Below are positions 34,865 through 44,886 of a stretch of 64,000 nt of DNA, piece by piece. Below the pieces are notes generated by a model that was given only the letters and a program-made list of their open reading frames with translations, did not search any database and was not told the DNA's origin. The stretch comes from Heterodera schachtii (lineage: Eukaryota > Nematoda > Chromadorea > Rhabditida > Heteroderidae). Position 1 is the stretch's first letter; every line of letters begins with the position of its first letter. The translations under genes and the position numbers were made by a program. The stretch lies in NCBI GenBank assembly GCA_023374025.1, contig SIJG01000050.1, positions 387,719 to 451,718 on the forward strand, in the 5' to 3' direction.

Positions 34865-35065
34865 ATAATTATAGAGTAGTTGGCAAAATTAGTTGGCGAA
34901 ACGTCCGAATTCGGCTTAGTTGGCGAAATGTCCAGTTGGCGAAATGTCTTCGTGTCTTATTTTTCGGGCCAGGTCGTTTTCGCGCCGTCGTTTTCGCGCC
35001 GCCGTTTTCGCGCCAGGTTCGTTTTCGCGCTGTCGTTTTCGCGGGGGGTCGTTTTCGCGCCAAAG
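34865..35065. repeat. Minisatellites AGTTGGCGAAATGTCC and GTCGTTTTCGCGCC
   Basis: Four copies of an AGTTGGCGAAA(T/C)GTC unit are followed by six copies of a (C/G)GTTTTCGCGCC unit. The GC-rich array is unlike its surroundings. Open frames in it follow the repeat period. Confidence 0.85.
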
Positions 35066-35172
35066 AAAAAAAATGAAAAAAGACACAATTTTTCTAATAA
35101 AAATTTAACAAAAAAGAAAGAAAAACTTTAGAACAATCTAAGGACGCATTTAATAGTTTCGGGAAATACCAG

Positions 35173-35409
35173 TGTTCGGGGCACTGCCGCCGATGATTTG
35201 AATGTCAGTGACATAATGCCAATCCAATCGATTCCCCTTATTTCATGTTGTTCCCTCGCCCATAAATATGCTCCCATTTCCCTCTTATTATGTCTTCCCT
35301 TCATTCATTTTGTTTTAAATATTTGTTCCCCAAATTGTTGTGACATTTATTTTCCTTCTCCAATAAATAAATATTTAATTGGACTTCTCAAAAACCCTCG
35401 GACCCAACA
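35173..35409 (+). repeat. 5' LTR
   Basis: 237 bases, identical to the 3' LTR by direct reading. Contains CATAAATATG (possible TATA region) and CAATAAATAAATA (possible polyadenylation signal). Confidence 0.95.
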
Positions 35410-35576
35410 TTGGCGCAGTCAGCTAACAAAAGCAAACGACAAAAAGCGCATTTGTTTCTTCAATTATTACATCTCCAGACGAGATTAATTTTTGGAGTTC
35501 CGACATTCAGCCGCCGGTCTTCACGTGGACGCAAACAAACCGTCCACCTTTCGACCGCCGACTTTCAACGCGTAAA

Positions 35577-35682
35577 AAAACCAATAGACCCCAGGAGGGT
35601 GAGGTTCCGCTAGGCGCGGTTTTCAATCGCCGAAAAACCTATAGACCCTAGGCGGGTTGCGGTTCCGCAATACGCGGTTTTC
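35577..35682 (+). repeat. Tandem duplication in the retrotransposon leader
   Basis: Two copies of about 50 bases (35577-35625 and 35633-35682) share AATAGACCC/TATAGACCC, GAGGTTCCGC/GCGGTTCCGC and CGCGGTTTTC. They lie between primer-binding site and gag start and could be structural signals for RNA packaging, which is inference. Confidence 0.6.
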
Positions 35683-35727
35683 GTCGTCCATTCAACAGTC
35701 AACGAAAGCAATCGATAACCACCGACC

Positions 35728-38043
35728 ATGGCACAACAGGCCAACATTCAACAATTGCTGGACGCAATTAATCAACTCGTCACCGCACAACAGCAAATCA
35801 ACCAACCGAATCCGAACAATAATGTTCCGATTCCGGTGCTGCCTGACATTTCGGTCTTCGAACCGACCGACGAAAAGGGACGAATTATCGAATGGATCGA
35901 AAGGTTTTCTTTTGCAATGGACTGTTCGGCACCAAACGCAACTGACGCAGTGAAAGTCAAGGCACTAATGAATAAATTGTCGGAAACGGCATTCAGCGAG
36001 TATTCAAAATCGTGTTTGCCAGGAAAAGTGACGGACTTCGACTTCAAACAATCAACAGAAAGGCTTCAAAAGCTTTTTGCAAAGCCTCAATCTGTTTTCA
36101 TCGACAGATATGAGTGCTTAATGGCCACGAAAACGGAAGGAGAAGATTTTCGTCAATTCGTCAACAGACACAAAAGACTGTTGAACGATTTCAAGTTTGC
36201 GTCACTTAAGGAGGAACAATTCAAGGTTTTGATGCTTTTGACTGCTCTAAAGTCGCCGAAAGATGCAACTTTGAGACAACGAATTTTGTCAAAGCTCGGT
36301 GCCGATGGAGATAATGTCAAGTATGATGAAATTGTGCAAGATTGCATCAATTTCATGACAACAATCAGCGAAGCAAAGCTAATTGAATCATCTGCGGCAA
36401 ACCGAAGCATAAATGCAGTCAAGCCAAAGTGGCACAAAACAGAAAAGGGAGGAAGGCCAAATAATAAGCAAGGCCAATCATCATCCGCTCCGGCACAGCA
36501 ATGTTGGCGATGTGGATGGACAAATCACAGCCATTGGGAGTGCAAGCACAAGTCAGCTAAGTGCCAAAAATGTTCCCAAAATGGACATTTGGAAGGCCAA
36601 TGCGACAAAGTGCAGGAATGGAGACGGAGAAACAAATTGCCAATTCCAAAAAGGAAAATTGGAAATTTACGAATTGGAACCGCAATGAAAGTGAACTCCG
36701 CTTCGCTTTTCAAAACCGACGTGGCGGTAGATGGCAAAAACATCAAATTCGTACTCGACAGCGGGGCTGAAATAATTGTTATCGATGAACTATCACATGA
36801 AGTCATCGGCAGCCCCCGACTCCGCAAATGCACCGAAAGTGGATGCATGTTCGATGGAACACAAGTCAAGTTCATCGGAAAGGGAGTCGCAAATTTCAAA
36901 TTCCGCGATATTTGCATTAAAAGCGAATATTATGTGGCAAAAAGGGGATCGCTAAATTTGCTAAGTGTGCAAATGATGGATGCGTTTGGTTTGCTGAACG
37001 AACTCAAGGCCAAAATAAATGCGCCCGTGAATTTGTGCAGAGTCGGAGACGAGACAAGAGGTTTAACAAAAGCTTCAAAATCGTCACAAAATTCGACAGT
37101 CAAAGCGCACATCGACCATCTTAAAGCGTCATTCCCCGACATTTTCAAAAATGAATTAGGCCGATGTTTGAAGTTTAAGGCGCATCTGACTTTGAAAGCG
37201 GACGCCGCACCGGTCTACCGAAAGGCTCGCCCAGTCCCATACAACGCACAAGAAGCGATTGATGGAGAATTGGAGCGATGGGAGAAAATGGGTGTGATTG
37301 GAAAAGTCGAATACACCGAATGGGCTGCTCCAATTTTGGCGGTGAAAAAGGCCGACGGAAGCGCACGCCTATGTATAGACTATTCCACCGGTCTGAACAA
37401 TGCTCTTCAGGACCACCAACACCCGCTGCCGTTACCTGAGGATATTTTCGCAACCTTAAATGGTGGGAAATATTTTTCGCAAATCGATCTCAGGGATGCG
37501 TACCTCCAAATCGAATTGGATGATGAATCGAGAAAAATATGCTCGATTTCAACACATCGTGGCAATTATGAAGTTAAAAGACTTCCTTTTGGCGTGAAAT
37601 CAGCGCCAGCCATCTTCCAATCGGTAATGGACCAAATTTTGGCAGAATTTGAATTCGCCACCGCTTACTTGGATGATGTGATCATCGTAAGCAAAAGCGT
37701 CAAAGAGCACGCTGATCACTTGAAGAAAGTTTTGGAAAAATTCCAAGAGTGGGGATTCCGGATCAAATTGGAAAAGTGTTCGTTTTTCCGAGAAGAGATC
37801 AAATACCTCGGACAAATCATCGACAGAAACGGACGGAGACCGGACCCAGAGAAAATCTCGGCAATTACTGAAATGCCCGCACCCACGGATGTTCCATCGC
37901 TGCGTTCATACCTCGGAATGGTTAACCACTACCAGCAATTCGTCAAAAATATGAGATTTGTGCGAAAGCCTCTCGACGATTTGCTGAAGCAAGACAGCGA
38001 ATGGAAGTGGAGTGAAAAATGCAAACAAGCATTTGACAAATAA
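35728..38043 (+). CDS. Retrotransposon Gag-protease-reverse transcriptase
   Basis: 771 codons from ATG at 35728. Residues about 1-250 are a Gag-like capsid region. Residues about 258-292 are two zinc knuckles (CWRCGWTNHSHWEC and CQKCSQNGHLEGQC) that bind RNA. The aspartic protease motif VLDSGAEI is near residue 343. Reverse transcriptase spans about 480-720, with LCIDY, the IDLRDAYLQIELDD block, LPFGVKSAPAIFQ, and the catalytic YLDD at 647-650. Gag, protease and RT are in one frame. The frame stops at 38041-38043 just after the RT-RNase H connection (KQAFDK), where the downstream frame is offset by one base. The stop looks like a single-base loss within an A-rich run and not a normal boundary. 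Confidence 0.92.
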   Translation: MAQQANIQQLLDAINQLVTAQQQINQPNPNNNVPIPVLPDISVFEPTDEKGRIIEWIERFSFAMDCSAPNATDAVKVKALMNKLSETAFSEYSKSCLPGKVTDFDFKQSTERLQKLFAKPQSVFIDRYECLMATKTEGEDFRQFVNRHKRLLNDFKFASLKEEQFKVLMLLTALKSPKDATLRQRILSKLGADGDNVKYDEIVQDCINFMTTISEAKLIESSAANRSINAVKPKWHKTEKGGRPNNKQGQSSSAPAQQCWRCGWTNHSHWECKHKSAKCQKCSQNGHLEGQCDKVQEWRRRNKLPIPKRKIGNLRIGTAMKVNSASLFKTDVAVDGKNIKFVLDSGAEIIVIDELSHEVIGSPRLRKCTESGCMFDGTQVKFIGKGVANFKFRDICIKSEYYVAKRGSLNLLSVQMMDAFGLLNELKAKINAPVNLCRVGDETRGLTKASKSSQNSTVKAHIDHLKASFPDIFKNELGRCLKFKAHLTLKADAAPVYRKARPVPYNAQEAIDGELERWEKMGVIGKVEYTEWAAPILAVKKADGSARLCIDYSTGLNNALQDHQHPLPLPEDIFATLNGGKYFSQIDLRDAYLQIELDDESRKICSISTHRGNYEVKRLPFGVKSAPAIFQSVMDQILAEFEFATAYLDDVIIVSKSVKEHADHLKKVLEKFQEWGFRIKLEKCSFFREEIKYLGQIIDRNGRRPDPEKISAITEMPAPTDVPSLRSYLGMVNHYQQFVKNMRFVRKPLDDLLKQDSEWKWSEKCKQAFDK

Positions 38044-39896
38044 AGGAAATTTTGTCGTCCGATCTTCTGCTGACGCATTACGATCCAACAAAAGAAATCG
38101 TTGTGGCAGCTGATGCATCCGAACTCGGGATTGGAGCGGTAATATCCCACAAATTTCCCGACGGATCAACAAAGGCAATCGCTCACGCGTCATCATCTTT
38201 AACACCGGCAGAGAAAAATTATTCTCAAATAGAGAAAGAAGGATTGGCACTGATTTTCGCCGTACAAAAATTCCACAAAATGATTTATGGACGAAAATTC
38301 ACGTTGCTAACCGACCATAAGCCACTTCTTGCCATCTTCGGAAGCAAAAAGGGAGTGCGCCAGTGCAGTGCCAACCGACTTCTCCGTTGGTCGCTGATTC
38401 TCCTCGCATACGATTTCAGCATTGAGTACATCAGCACCAATGATTTTGGACAAGCCGATGTGCTTTCAAGGCTGATCGCAAAGGGAAAAAGCGACGAAGA
38501 CCGAGTAATTGCGTCTCTCCAATCAGATTCGGAAATTGACGACATTCTGATCGGATCAATTGAAGCACTGCCAATAAAATTTAAGGAAATTGTCGCAGCT
38601 GCTGAAGCCGACAAAGCCATTCAAAAAGTCAAGAACTTTTTGACGAATGGTTGGCCAAGGAACGTCGGAGACGAAAATGCCGAAATAAAGCTTTTTCATC
38701 GGATCAAAGATCAACTTTGCATCACAAGAAATTGCCTGATGTACGCCGACCGAGTTGTGATCCCGGAAAAACTCCGCCGAAAAATTCTGAATTCATTCCA
38801 CAAGGGACACCCGGGAATTAAAAGAATGAAGCAATTGGCGAGAAATTATGCCTATTGGCCAAATATGGACGCCGACATCCAACAGACGGTAGAAAACTGC
38901 CAACCGTGCCAAATGGAAGTAAAGGCACCAGTTAAAAGCAATCTCCAACCATGGCCAAAACCATCACTTCCATGGCAAAGAGTCCATGTCGACTACGCCG
39001 GACCATTTTTCGGCAAGGAATATTTAATCATCGTCGATGCCTTTTCGAAATACCCAGAGGTATTCGAAATGGCCACCAAATCGACAGCGGCAACAATCGA
39101 AAAACTTCGTTATTTGTTCAGCCGACACGGCATCCCGGAAATTTTGGTGTCGGACAATGGCACCCAATTTACGAGCAACGAATTCGCCAAATTTACGGCT
39201 GTCAACGGTGTCAACCACCTGTTTTCAGCGCCGTATAATCCGATGTCTAACGGCCAGGCCGAACGTTTTGTGGACACGTTCAAAAGAACGTTTCGAAAAT
39301 TGAAAGGGGAGGGAGCCCCAAGCAAGGAAATCATCGAAACTTTCCTGGTAAGTTACCGGACTACGCCATGTGATTCGTTGCCGAACAGCAAAACACCTGC
39401 TGAAATGTTCCTGGGGAGAAAACCCCGCACAACTTTGGACTTGTTGCGGCCGCCGCCTTCACAACCGATCGAAAGAGACGCTGAAATGGCGAGACGCTTC
39501 AATAAGCGATTTGGAACCAAATTAAGGGAGTTTCCAATCGGAGACAAGGTCTTTGCCCGCCACAGAATTTCCCAAAATTGGCAACAGGGTAAGATTTCAA
39601 AACGGACAGGGGTAATTTACGACGTCGCTTTCGCCGATGGAAAATCAGGGCGTTATCACGCGAATCAGCTTCGCCCCCGGAACACGTCCGACTCCGATGA
39701 ACAGCTCTCGGTGATGCTCGACGCATTCGACATCCCAAGACCGATTGCTTTTGAGGAGCAGAGGGAAATCCCAGTGGAAATGCCATTGGAGGACCCGCAG
39801 GGCGAACAGGAAAATTTGGGTGGTCAAATTGACCATGGACAGCAGCGACGGTACCCTCAGCGAGATCGCCGTCCACCTCAGCGCTTCTCACCGTAA
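38040..39896 (+). CDS. Retrotransposon RNase H-integrase (frame-offset continuation of pol)
   Basis: About 615 codons in the frame one base off from the upstream part. It has no ATG near its beginning, so it is not an independent gene. RNase H: VVAADASELGIGAVISH and LLTDHKPLL. Integrase: an HHCC zinc-binding block (HKGHPGIKRMKQLARNY to CQPCQ, about 250-285), catalytic triad in HVDYAGPF, VSDNGTQF and NGQAERFVDTF, and a C-terminal module IGDKVFARHR to YHANQLRPR. A run of proline/arginine/glutamine ends the protein just before the purine tract. No chromodomain and no envelope follow. Confidence 0.9.
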   Translation: MKEILSSDLLLTHYDPTKEIVVAADASELGIGAVISHKFPDGSTKAIAHASSSLTPAEKNYSQIEKEGLALIFAVQKFHKMIYGRKFTLLTDHKPLLAIFGSKKGVRQCSANRLLRWSLILLAYDFSIEYISTNDFGQADVLSRLIAKGKSDEDRVIASLQSDSEIDDILIGSIEALPIKFKEIVAAAEADKAIQKVKNFLTNGWPRNVGDENAEIKLFHRIKDQLCITRNCLMYADRVVIPEKLRRKILNSFHKGHPGIKRMKQLARNYAYWPNMDADIQQTVENCQPCQMEVKAPVKSNLQPWPKPSLPWQRVHVDYAGPFFGKEYLIIVDAFSKYPEVFEMATKSTAATIEKLRYLFSRHGIPEILVSDNGTQFTSNEFAKFTAVNGVNHLFSAPYNPMSNGQAERFVDTFKRTFRKLKGEGAPSKEIIETFLVSYRTTPCDSLPNSKTPAEMFLGRKPRTTLDLLRPPPSQPIERDAEMARRFNKRFGTKLREFPIGDKVFARHRISQNWQQGKISKRTGVIYDVAFADGKSGRYHANQLRPRNTSDSDEQLSVMLDAFDIPRPIAFEEQREIPVEMPLEDPQGEQENLGGQIDHGQQRRYPQRDRRPPQRFSP

Positions 39897-39923
39897 CTTC
39901 GGGACCGCGCTTAAGGGGGGAGG

Positions 39924-40160
39924 TGTTCGGGGCACTGCCGCCGATGATTTGAATGTCAGTGACATAATGCCAATCCAATCGATTCCCCTTATTTCATGTT
40001 GTTCCCTCGCCCATAAATATGCTCCCATTTCCCTCTTATTATGTCTTCCCTTCATTCATTTTGTTTTAAATATTTGTTCCCCAAATTGTTGTGACATTTA
40101 TTTTCCTTCTCCAATAAATAAATATTTAATTGGACTTCTCAAAAACCCTCGGACCCAACA
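39924..40160 (+). repeat. 3' LTR
   Basis: 237 bases identical to the 5' LTR, preceded by the purine tract and followed by ACCAG. Confidence 0.95.
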
Positions 40161-40467
40161 ACCAGTGAGAAAATTGATAATGTTTCCGGGACTCACATTG
40201 GCATTGGCATAATTATGATCATTTTGTGGGACGAAGTTGTCATAATTTTGGTAAAAATTCATTTTGAAAACTTAATATAGTCGACATATTAAGTTTAGAA
40301 ATCCACAAAAAAACAAAATAATCTTTAATTTGAGCCCCTTAAATAATATTGTGCCGCGGTTGTGTGAATTTGTGCGCTTTTATTGTTGATTTTCTTTTTA
40401 AATTTTGCTGCTTAAAAGGAGAAAATGTCGAAAATTATAAAATTCTTTTTTTTTTGTTTTTTATGGG

Positions 40468-40476
40468 TATATAAAG
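40468..40476 (+). promoter_or_regulatory. TATA box of A7
   Basis: TATATAAAG, 45 bases before the ATG, followed by ACGTCAAACAGACTTTTTCA and TTCATAATAC as in A4. Confidence 0.75.
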
Positions 40477-40512
40477 ACGTCAAACAGACTTTTTCATTCA
40501 TAATACTGCAAA

Positions 40513-41873
40513 ATGAATCAGCGGTAAGGAATTTTTTTTAATTAATTTTCATTTACCTATGCTATTTTTAAACGCATTTCAGTTGGCTTTGTAGCGACGT
40601 TTGGATGGACATTCTCCCATCATTTGACCATGCCCAACTCGGACTCAAAATGGCATTGCTTTCCGACCGTTTCGATCTTTTGGTGGACACGCATTTTGAC
40701 GCAAAAAGCGAATTGACAATTTGGAATTGGATAATAATTAGCAAGGACAAAGGACCAAATGCAAACGAAAATGGACCGAAACCGAAAGTGTCAATTCGAA
40801 TCGATGACAGTGAAAACTTTGTGGAATTTACGTCTGTACCGATCGATGCCAATTTTGTGGATTTTCCGTTGTCGGATCGTCAATTGCCCAACAAAATTTG
40901 CTTTAAAAGCGTTCGGATTGTGTAATTTCAATCTTTTGTAATTATTAAAGCATTTCATAATTCTTCAGTTACATTGACCATTCCGTGATCACTTTTCTCA
41001 ATTCCAAGAAGCGATTCTTTGACAGAAATGGCACCAAATTGGAGTTGTATGTGTCTCCTTCACAGGACAATGATGACCAGCCAATTTGGGATGTTTTTGT
41101 CACTGAAATTTGGCCAATTTTTGCGAAAAGCATTCGTCATTTGGGCTTTACTAGTGGCGCTTATTTGGACAATTTGCGTCGTCGCACATCTCCAACAATT
41201 CTCACTGATCTTTGCCAATTGAATTCCATTGATTCTGGTGCTCTATTCCCCGATGGAATTGCTGATTTTGAAGCGCCAAATGGAAATGCTGGCCAAGCGT
41301 TGACCAAATGGCTTCACACTCCGACAACTGATGGACAACCGAAGCAATTACATCGGAATGATTTTGTGGGTCCACCAAATCTCGAATGGGTCAACAACTT
41401 CAAAGAGGTGTCCCGCCATATTTTCGTTTTTATTTTACCAATTTATTTAGACATTTCGCCGTGCCACCACTTCTGTCAGTTACCATATTCAACTTTATTT
41501 TCGTGTGGACACAATGCCAACTGAACAATTTGAATTGGTAAACGAAGTGACGAAAGAAAAACTGACACTGAAACAGAAGATCGAAGCATTCAACGACGAA
41601 ATAATTTATAATTGGCTGTTGCAACGATGCCCAATTGGGGAGACGGCGAAGGCAGCACTTAATTGGGAAGACAGCGAAAATTGGAGTGCCAATGCCAATA
41701 CGAACAATATCAGTTTTGATCTGTGGAGTTTCGATAAATGCATTGGGTGAACAGCAACAACAATTTTTGATTTTGTCGAAAAATAAAATGAATTAATTAA
41801 TTTTAGGCCATTGTCGCCACCAGCGGAAGAAGAAAATGAAGAAAAAGCGGATAAAAGCAACGGAGATGAATAA
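40513..41873 (+). CDS. Family A F-box-like gene A7 (left arm of inverted duplication)
   Basis: Exons 40513-40523, 40583-40921, 40969-41407, 41451-41746 and 41807-41873 total 1152 bases (383 codons plus stop), all GT-AG and in phase. Exon 2 carries LCSDVWMDILPSFDHAQLGL, LLSDRFDLLVDTHFD and a 21-codon insertion (ENFVEFTSVPIDANFVDFP) compared with A9. Exon 3 has YIDHSVITFLNSKKRFFD, QPIWDVFVTEIWPIFAKSIR and LDNLRRRTSPTILTDL. Exon 4 has TFRRATTSVSY, EQFELVNEVTKEKLTL and RCPIGE. The last exon is an acidic tail (PLSPPAEEENEEKADKSNGD). It is almost identical to A10, which lies inverted 6 kb away. The F-box-like exon suggests an SCF ubiquitin-ligase receptor; the rest is a domain of unknown fold. Confidence 0.85.
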
Positions 41874-41889
41874 TTAATTAATTATATTT

Positions 41890-41906
41890 GAGAAATGATC
41901 GATCTC
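41890..41906 (+). terminator. Conserved 3' UTR hairpin word after A7
   Basis: GAGAAATGATCGATCTC, 17 bases after the stop, followed by AATTTGTTGTGC, TTTTCTCTCAGAAATGC and a TATAAAACATTTATT region that may hold the poly(A) signal. The same order occurs after A10, A11, A12, A13 and A16. Confidence 0.5.
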
Positions 41907-42107
41907 AATTTGTTGTGCTTATTTTCTCTCAGAAATGCTTTTGTTAATTCTTTCATTCCAATTATATAAAACATTTATTTTCTTGATTTTTTTTTTGGTT
42001 TGTTGGCCAAGTACACGTTTAACTCTACGTTTAAACCAGGGTTTCGATCTCAAAATTTTGAAAATTCTTATTTCAGCCATAAAAAAAAACCTCATTTGCC
42101 ACTTAAA

Positions 42108-42280
42108 TGCGCATGAAAAATTCTCATTTTTAAAAGCAAAAAAAAAAATGCAAACAAAATCAATTAGGAATCATATTTTTCATTTGAAACAATCACGGCG
42201 CCTATCAGCGCCGCCGGACCTATTTTTTCTTAAAAAATTGGCCCAAGAATCGCAAAATTTGTAATTTTTTGTAAAAATCT
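42108..42280. repeat. Hairpin palindrome block
   Basis: A palindrome CGGCGCCTATCAGCGCCGCC at about 42195-42217 with the usual A/T-rich flanks. It lies just outside the end of the inverted duplication arm. Confidence 0.6.
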
Positions 42281-42460
42281 ACAGTGGGGAGCAAAATGCG
42301 TTTTGGATTTTTTAAATTAAAATACCTTTATTTTGTTATCCAACTGGGTTTGGCTCCCGAGTTATGTAGCATTTTTTGTGGGCTTTCCAATGCTACTTTA
42401 AAAAGTCGCTCTAAATCAAAAACTAATCGAAGAAAATGTGTTTTTTTGTGTTTATCTAAG

Positions 42461-42585
42461 CATACCGTATTTGCTCTAATTATCCTCCAATCTCCATTAA
42501 TCCCCCAATCTCCAATTATCCCCAAATCTAGGAGGGGGTTGAAAAATGATCCCCCATGGGTGATAATTAGAGCAAATACGGTATG
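42461..42585. mobile_element. Short palindromic MITE with TA-flanked CCGTATTTGCTCTAATTATC ends
   Basis: The left end CATACCGTATTTGCTCTAAT and the right end ATTAGAGCAAATACGGTATG are exact complements (26 bases when the AGC/GCT next to them is included). The outermost TA pairs could be a mariner-type TA target duplication. 125 bases, no coding. Confidence 0.75.
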
Positions 42586-42604
42586 CTATCCGCAAAAAAA
42601 AAGC

Positions 42605-43195
42605 CTGAAAATCCGTTCCCTGCTAATATTGAATGATTGAAAAATTGTGGTTTAAAAAAAATAAATCAAAAACATGCAAAAAAGTGCCATGTATGAACAG
42701 AAGCGGACTCTCTGATCGGGTTTTTTTCCGGATTTGGTAATACTCACCGATCGATGCATGTTCAAATGCACGAAATCTTGCCTTTGATTTGAATGTTACT
42801 CGCTTAGTTCGGGTTCGTACTTTAATGGCAAGTACGTACTTGAAATTGACTCTCATGCGAGACACTTTAAAATTTGCTTATTTTCATGAAAAACTATTTC
42901 GAGATTTTCGTCACTAAGAATCGCAACCCTTCTTATTACCCTAGTGAATGGAGGAGGGAAACACCTTAACTGCTGTTTTTCCAAATTCTCTAGATAATCG
43001 TTTCAATCGAAAATAAAAAAATTGCCAGAACAAAAACAAAACAAGAAAAGAAATGTGTATACATATTATAGAACGAAAGATCAACAAAAGTATTTCTGAG
43101 AAAAAAGCACAAACAAATTGAGATCGATCATTTCTCAAATATAATTAAACAATTCATTTCCGTACACTTAATCAGACGACACTTTCGGTATTGTG
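42605..43195 (-). pseudogene. Relics of family A upstream and 3' regions
   Basis: 42640-42760 in reverse matches the far-upstream region of A9 and A16 (CGGATTTGGTAATACTCACC). 43060-43190 in reverse is the last-exon end GTCGTCTGATTAAGTGTACG, the 3' UTR hairpin (43120-43136) and its downstream block. 42905-43005 is an inverted copy of 59400-59512. No exons 1-4 remain between them. Confidence 0.6.
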
Positions 43196-43345
43196 CATCC
43201 AAAAAGTCTTTTTGACCCCTTTAATATTCATTAATTCTTAATTGTTGTGCATAAGAAAGCATTTTGGTAACCGTTCATTGTACGCTAATATTTTTCATAT
43301 AAAAATTCCCCTTATGTCTTCAGAAATTTTGTACGTTTATTTTGT
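43196..43345. pseudogene. Relic of the A/B divergent promoter with family B exon 1
   Basis: The minus-strand family A promoter block (TTGTGCATCCAAAAAGTC) joins directly to the A 3' end at 43186. On the plus strand TGTACGCTAATATTTTTCAT, a TATAAAAA box and a 17-base family B first exon (ATG at 43314, donor GTACGT at 43331) follow. The rest of the B gene is missing. Confidence 0.65.
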
Positions 43346-43384
43346 TCCCTTTTTTCTGATTTTCCGCATTTCTTTTGCTCAATT

Positions 43385-43535
43385 TTGGGGTTGAAAAACC
43401 GGGAATTTTCGGCTGGGAAAACCGGGAAAAAACCCGGGAATTTCCCGGTCCCGATCAAAATTGGTCAAAACCGGGACTGGGTACTCAGTTGTACCCGTTT
43501 TTTCAGTACCAGTCCCGGTCCCGCTCAACTCTAGT
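43385..43535. repeat. GGGAAAACCGGGA repeat, degraded relative of 56874-57008
   Basis: Shares GGCTGGGAAAACCGGGAAAA, ATTTCCCGGTCCCG and the end GGTCCCGCTCAACTCTA with the complete element at 56874-57008. The left end is decayed. It interrupts the family B relic. Confidence 0.65.
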
Positions 43536-43717
43536 ACCAAGAAATTCTCACACAAAAAGCAAGCAAATAAATTTAAGTTTTGTATATTCGAACGAAAGAA
43601 TCAACAAAAGCATTTCCGACGAGAGAAAACGAAAGCATCCAATTAGTGAGAGAGATGGACCATTTCATCAAATATAATTAATTAATTTCCGTTGCTTCGA
43701 TCCGCTTCTTCTTTTTC

Positions 43718-44475
43718 TTATTCCGCTGATGGCGATAATGGCCTAAAATAATTTTTATTTTTTAAATTCGACAATTCAAAAATTGCTATTGCTGCTCACC
43801 CAATGCAATTCCTGCCGCCCCAAAAATGAAAATGGATATTGTTCAAATTGGCATCCAAATTTCCGTCGTTTTCCCATTGATTCGTCGCCGCCTTTTCACT
43901 AATTGGACAGCGCTTCAATAGCCAATAAATATGTTCCTTCTTCAATGTCAGCTTTTCTTTGGTCCGTTCGTTCAACAATTCAAATGGCATGTTGACGCGG
44001 ACAGAGTAAAGTGAACAGTGTAACTGACAGAAGAAGAAGAAGTGGTGGCATGGCGAAATGTCTAAACAAAATAAAGCGTAGATCAAGCGCAATCAATCAA
44101 ACATTTAATGAAAATATGGCAGATCACCTCTCGGAAATTGTTGTGCCATTCGAGATTTTGTCGGCCCACATAAGCACGGAAACGCAATTGCTTCGGCTGT
44201 CCATCTTTGCTCGGAGTGTGCAACCATTTGGACAGAATTTGTTCAGCAGTTGCATTTGGCCCATCAAAATCATCACCAATCGCATCGGGGCAAAGAAGAC
44301 CGGAATCGATCGAATGCAATTGATCAAGATCGGTGAGAATTTTTGACGAAATGAAACGACGCAAATTGTCCAATTTGCCACTGTTCAGAATGCCAAGATA
44401 GCGAATGTTTGTCGCAAAAAGTGGCCAAATTTCTCGGACAAAAACATCCCAAATTGACTGGTCACAAAGTCGCAA
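43718..44475 (-). pseudogene. Family A fragment A8, 5' truncated
   Basis: Exon 3 from about 44475 down to 44128 (QSIWDVFVREIWPLFATNIR to NNFRE), exon 4 44061-43800 and last exon 43742-43718 (PLSPSAE, early stop). Exons 1, 2 and the start of exon 3 are gone, replaced by an AAAAAAGTCAT-rich hAT-like end (44465-44643). Exon 4 has a TCT expansion and a one-base frame change between SSVSYTVHF and MPFELLNERTKEKLTL. Not functional as read. Confidence 0.8.
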
Positions 44476-44886
44476 AAACACAAAAAAGTCATAAAAATCC
44501 CAAAAAGTGTAAAAAAGTCAAAAAAAAGTCATAATAAAATGTATGTTAAAAGCTTCAAACAAAGTTTAGAACACTTTTTAAGACATTTTAATGCCATTTA
44601 GAGTCAGCAAAAAAAAAGTCATTTGACTTAAATTCCCAGCCCTAATTATCAAATCCGGAAAAATTCCGATCAGAGAGTCCAACTCAATTTCATTGCACTT
44701 TTTGCATGTTTTTGATTTTTTTTTTTTACCACAATTTTTTCAATCATTCGATGTTAGTGACAATAAAATAATATAGAAAATTTGCTTATCGTTTAGAAAA
44801 GAATTTTGCAGGACAATTATTTGTTCATCATTTTGTGACACCAATTAATTGAAAAAAGGGAAAAGTGTGCTAATTGAACCACAAAA

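Larger units (their letters stand above)
35173..40160 (+). mobile_element. Ty3/Gypsy LTR retrotransposon, full length
   Basis: Identical 237-base LTRs (35173-35409 and 39924-40160) with TGTT...AACA ends, flanked by the 5-base target duplication ACCAG (35168-35172 and 40161-40165). A TGGCGCAGTCAGC primer-binding-type site follows the left LTR at 35411. A purine tract AAGGGGGGAGG lies just before the right LTR (39913-39923). Order is gag, protease, reverse transcriptase, RNase H, integrase, which is the Ty3/Gypsy order. No envelope gene is seen. Identical LTRs mean a recent insertion. Confidence 0.96.

Noticed and set aside
34865..35065. Possible CRISPR array
   Set aside because: Units are directly tandem without unique spacers. 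The same applies to 52636-52948. The genome is eukaryotic.
35198..35613. Open frame starting in the 5' LTR (repeated at 39745-40212)
   Set aside because: The shared part is LTR sequence. No start signal or conserved protein.
38025..38060. Programmed frameshift in the Gypsy element
   Set aside because: The position (RT to RNase H) is unusual for this group and I see no slippery heptamer. A mutation or homopolymer error is simpler.
39897..39923. Envelope gene in the Gypsy element
   Set aside because: Only 27 bases, including the purine tract, separate the integrase stop from the 3' LTR.
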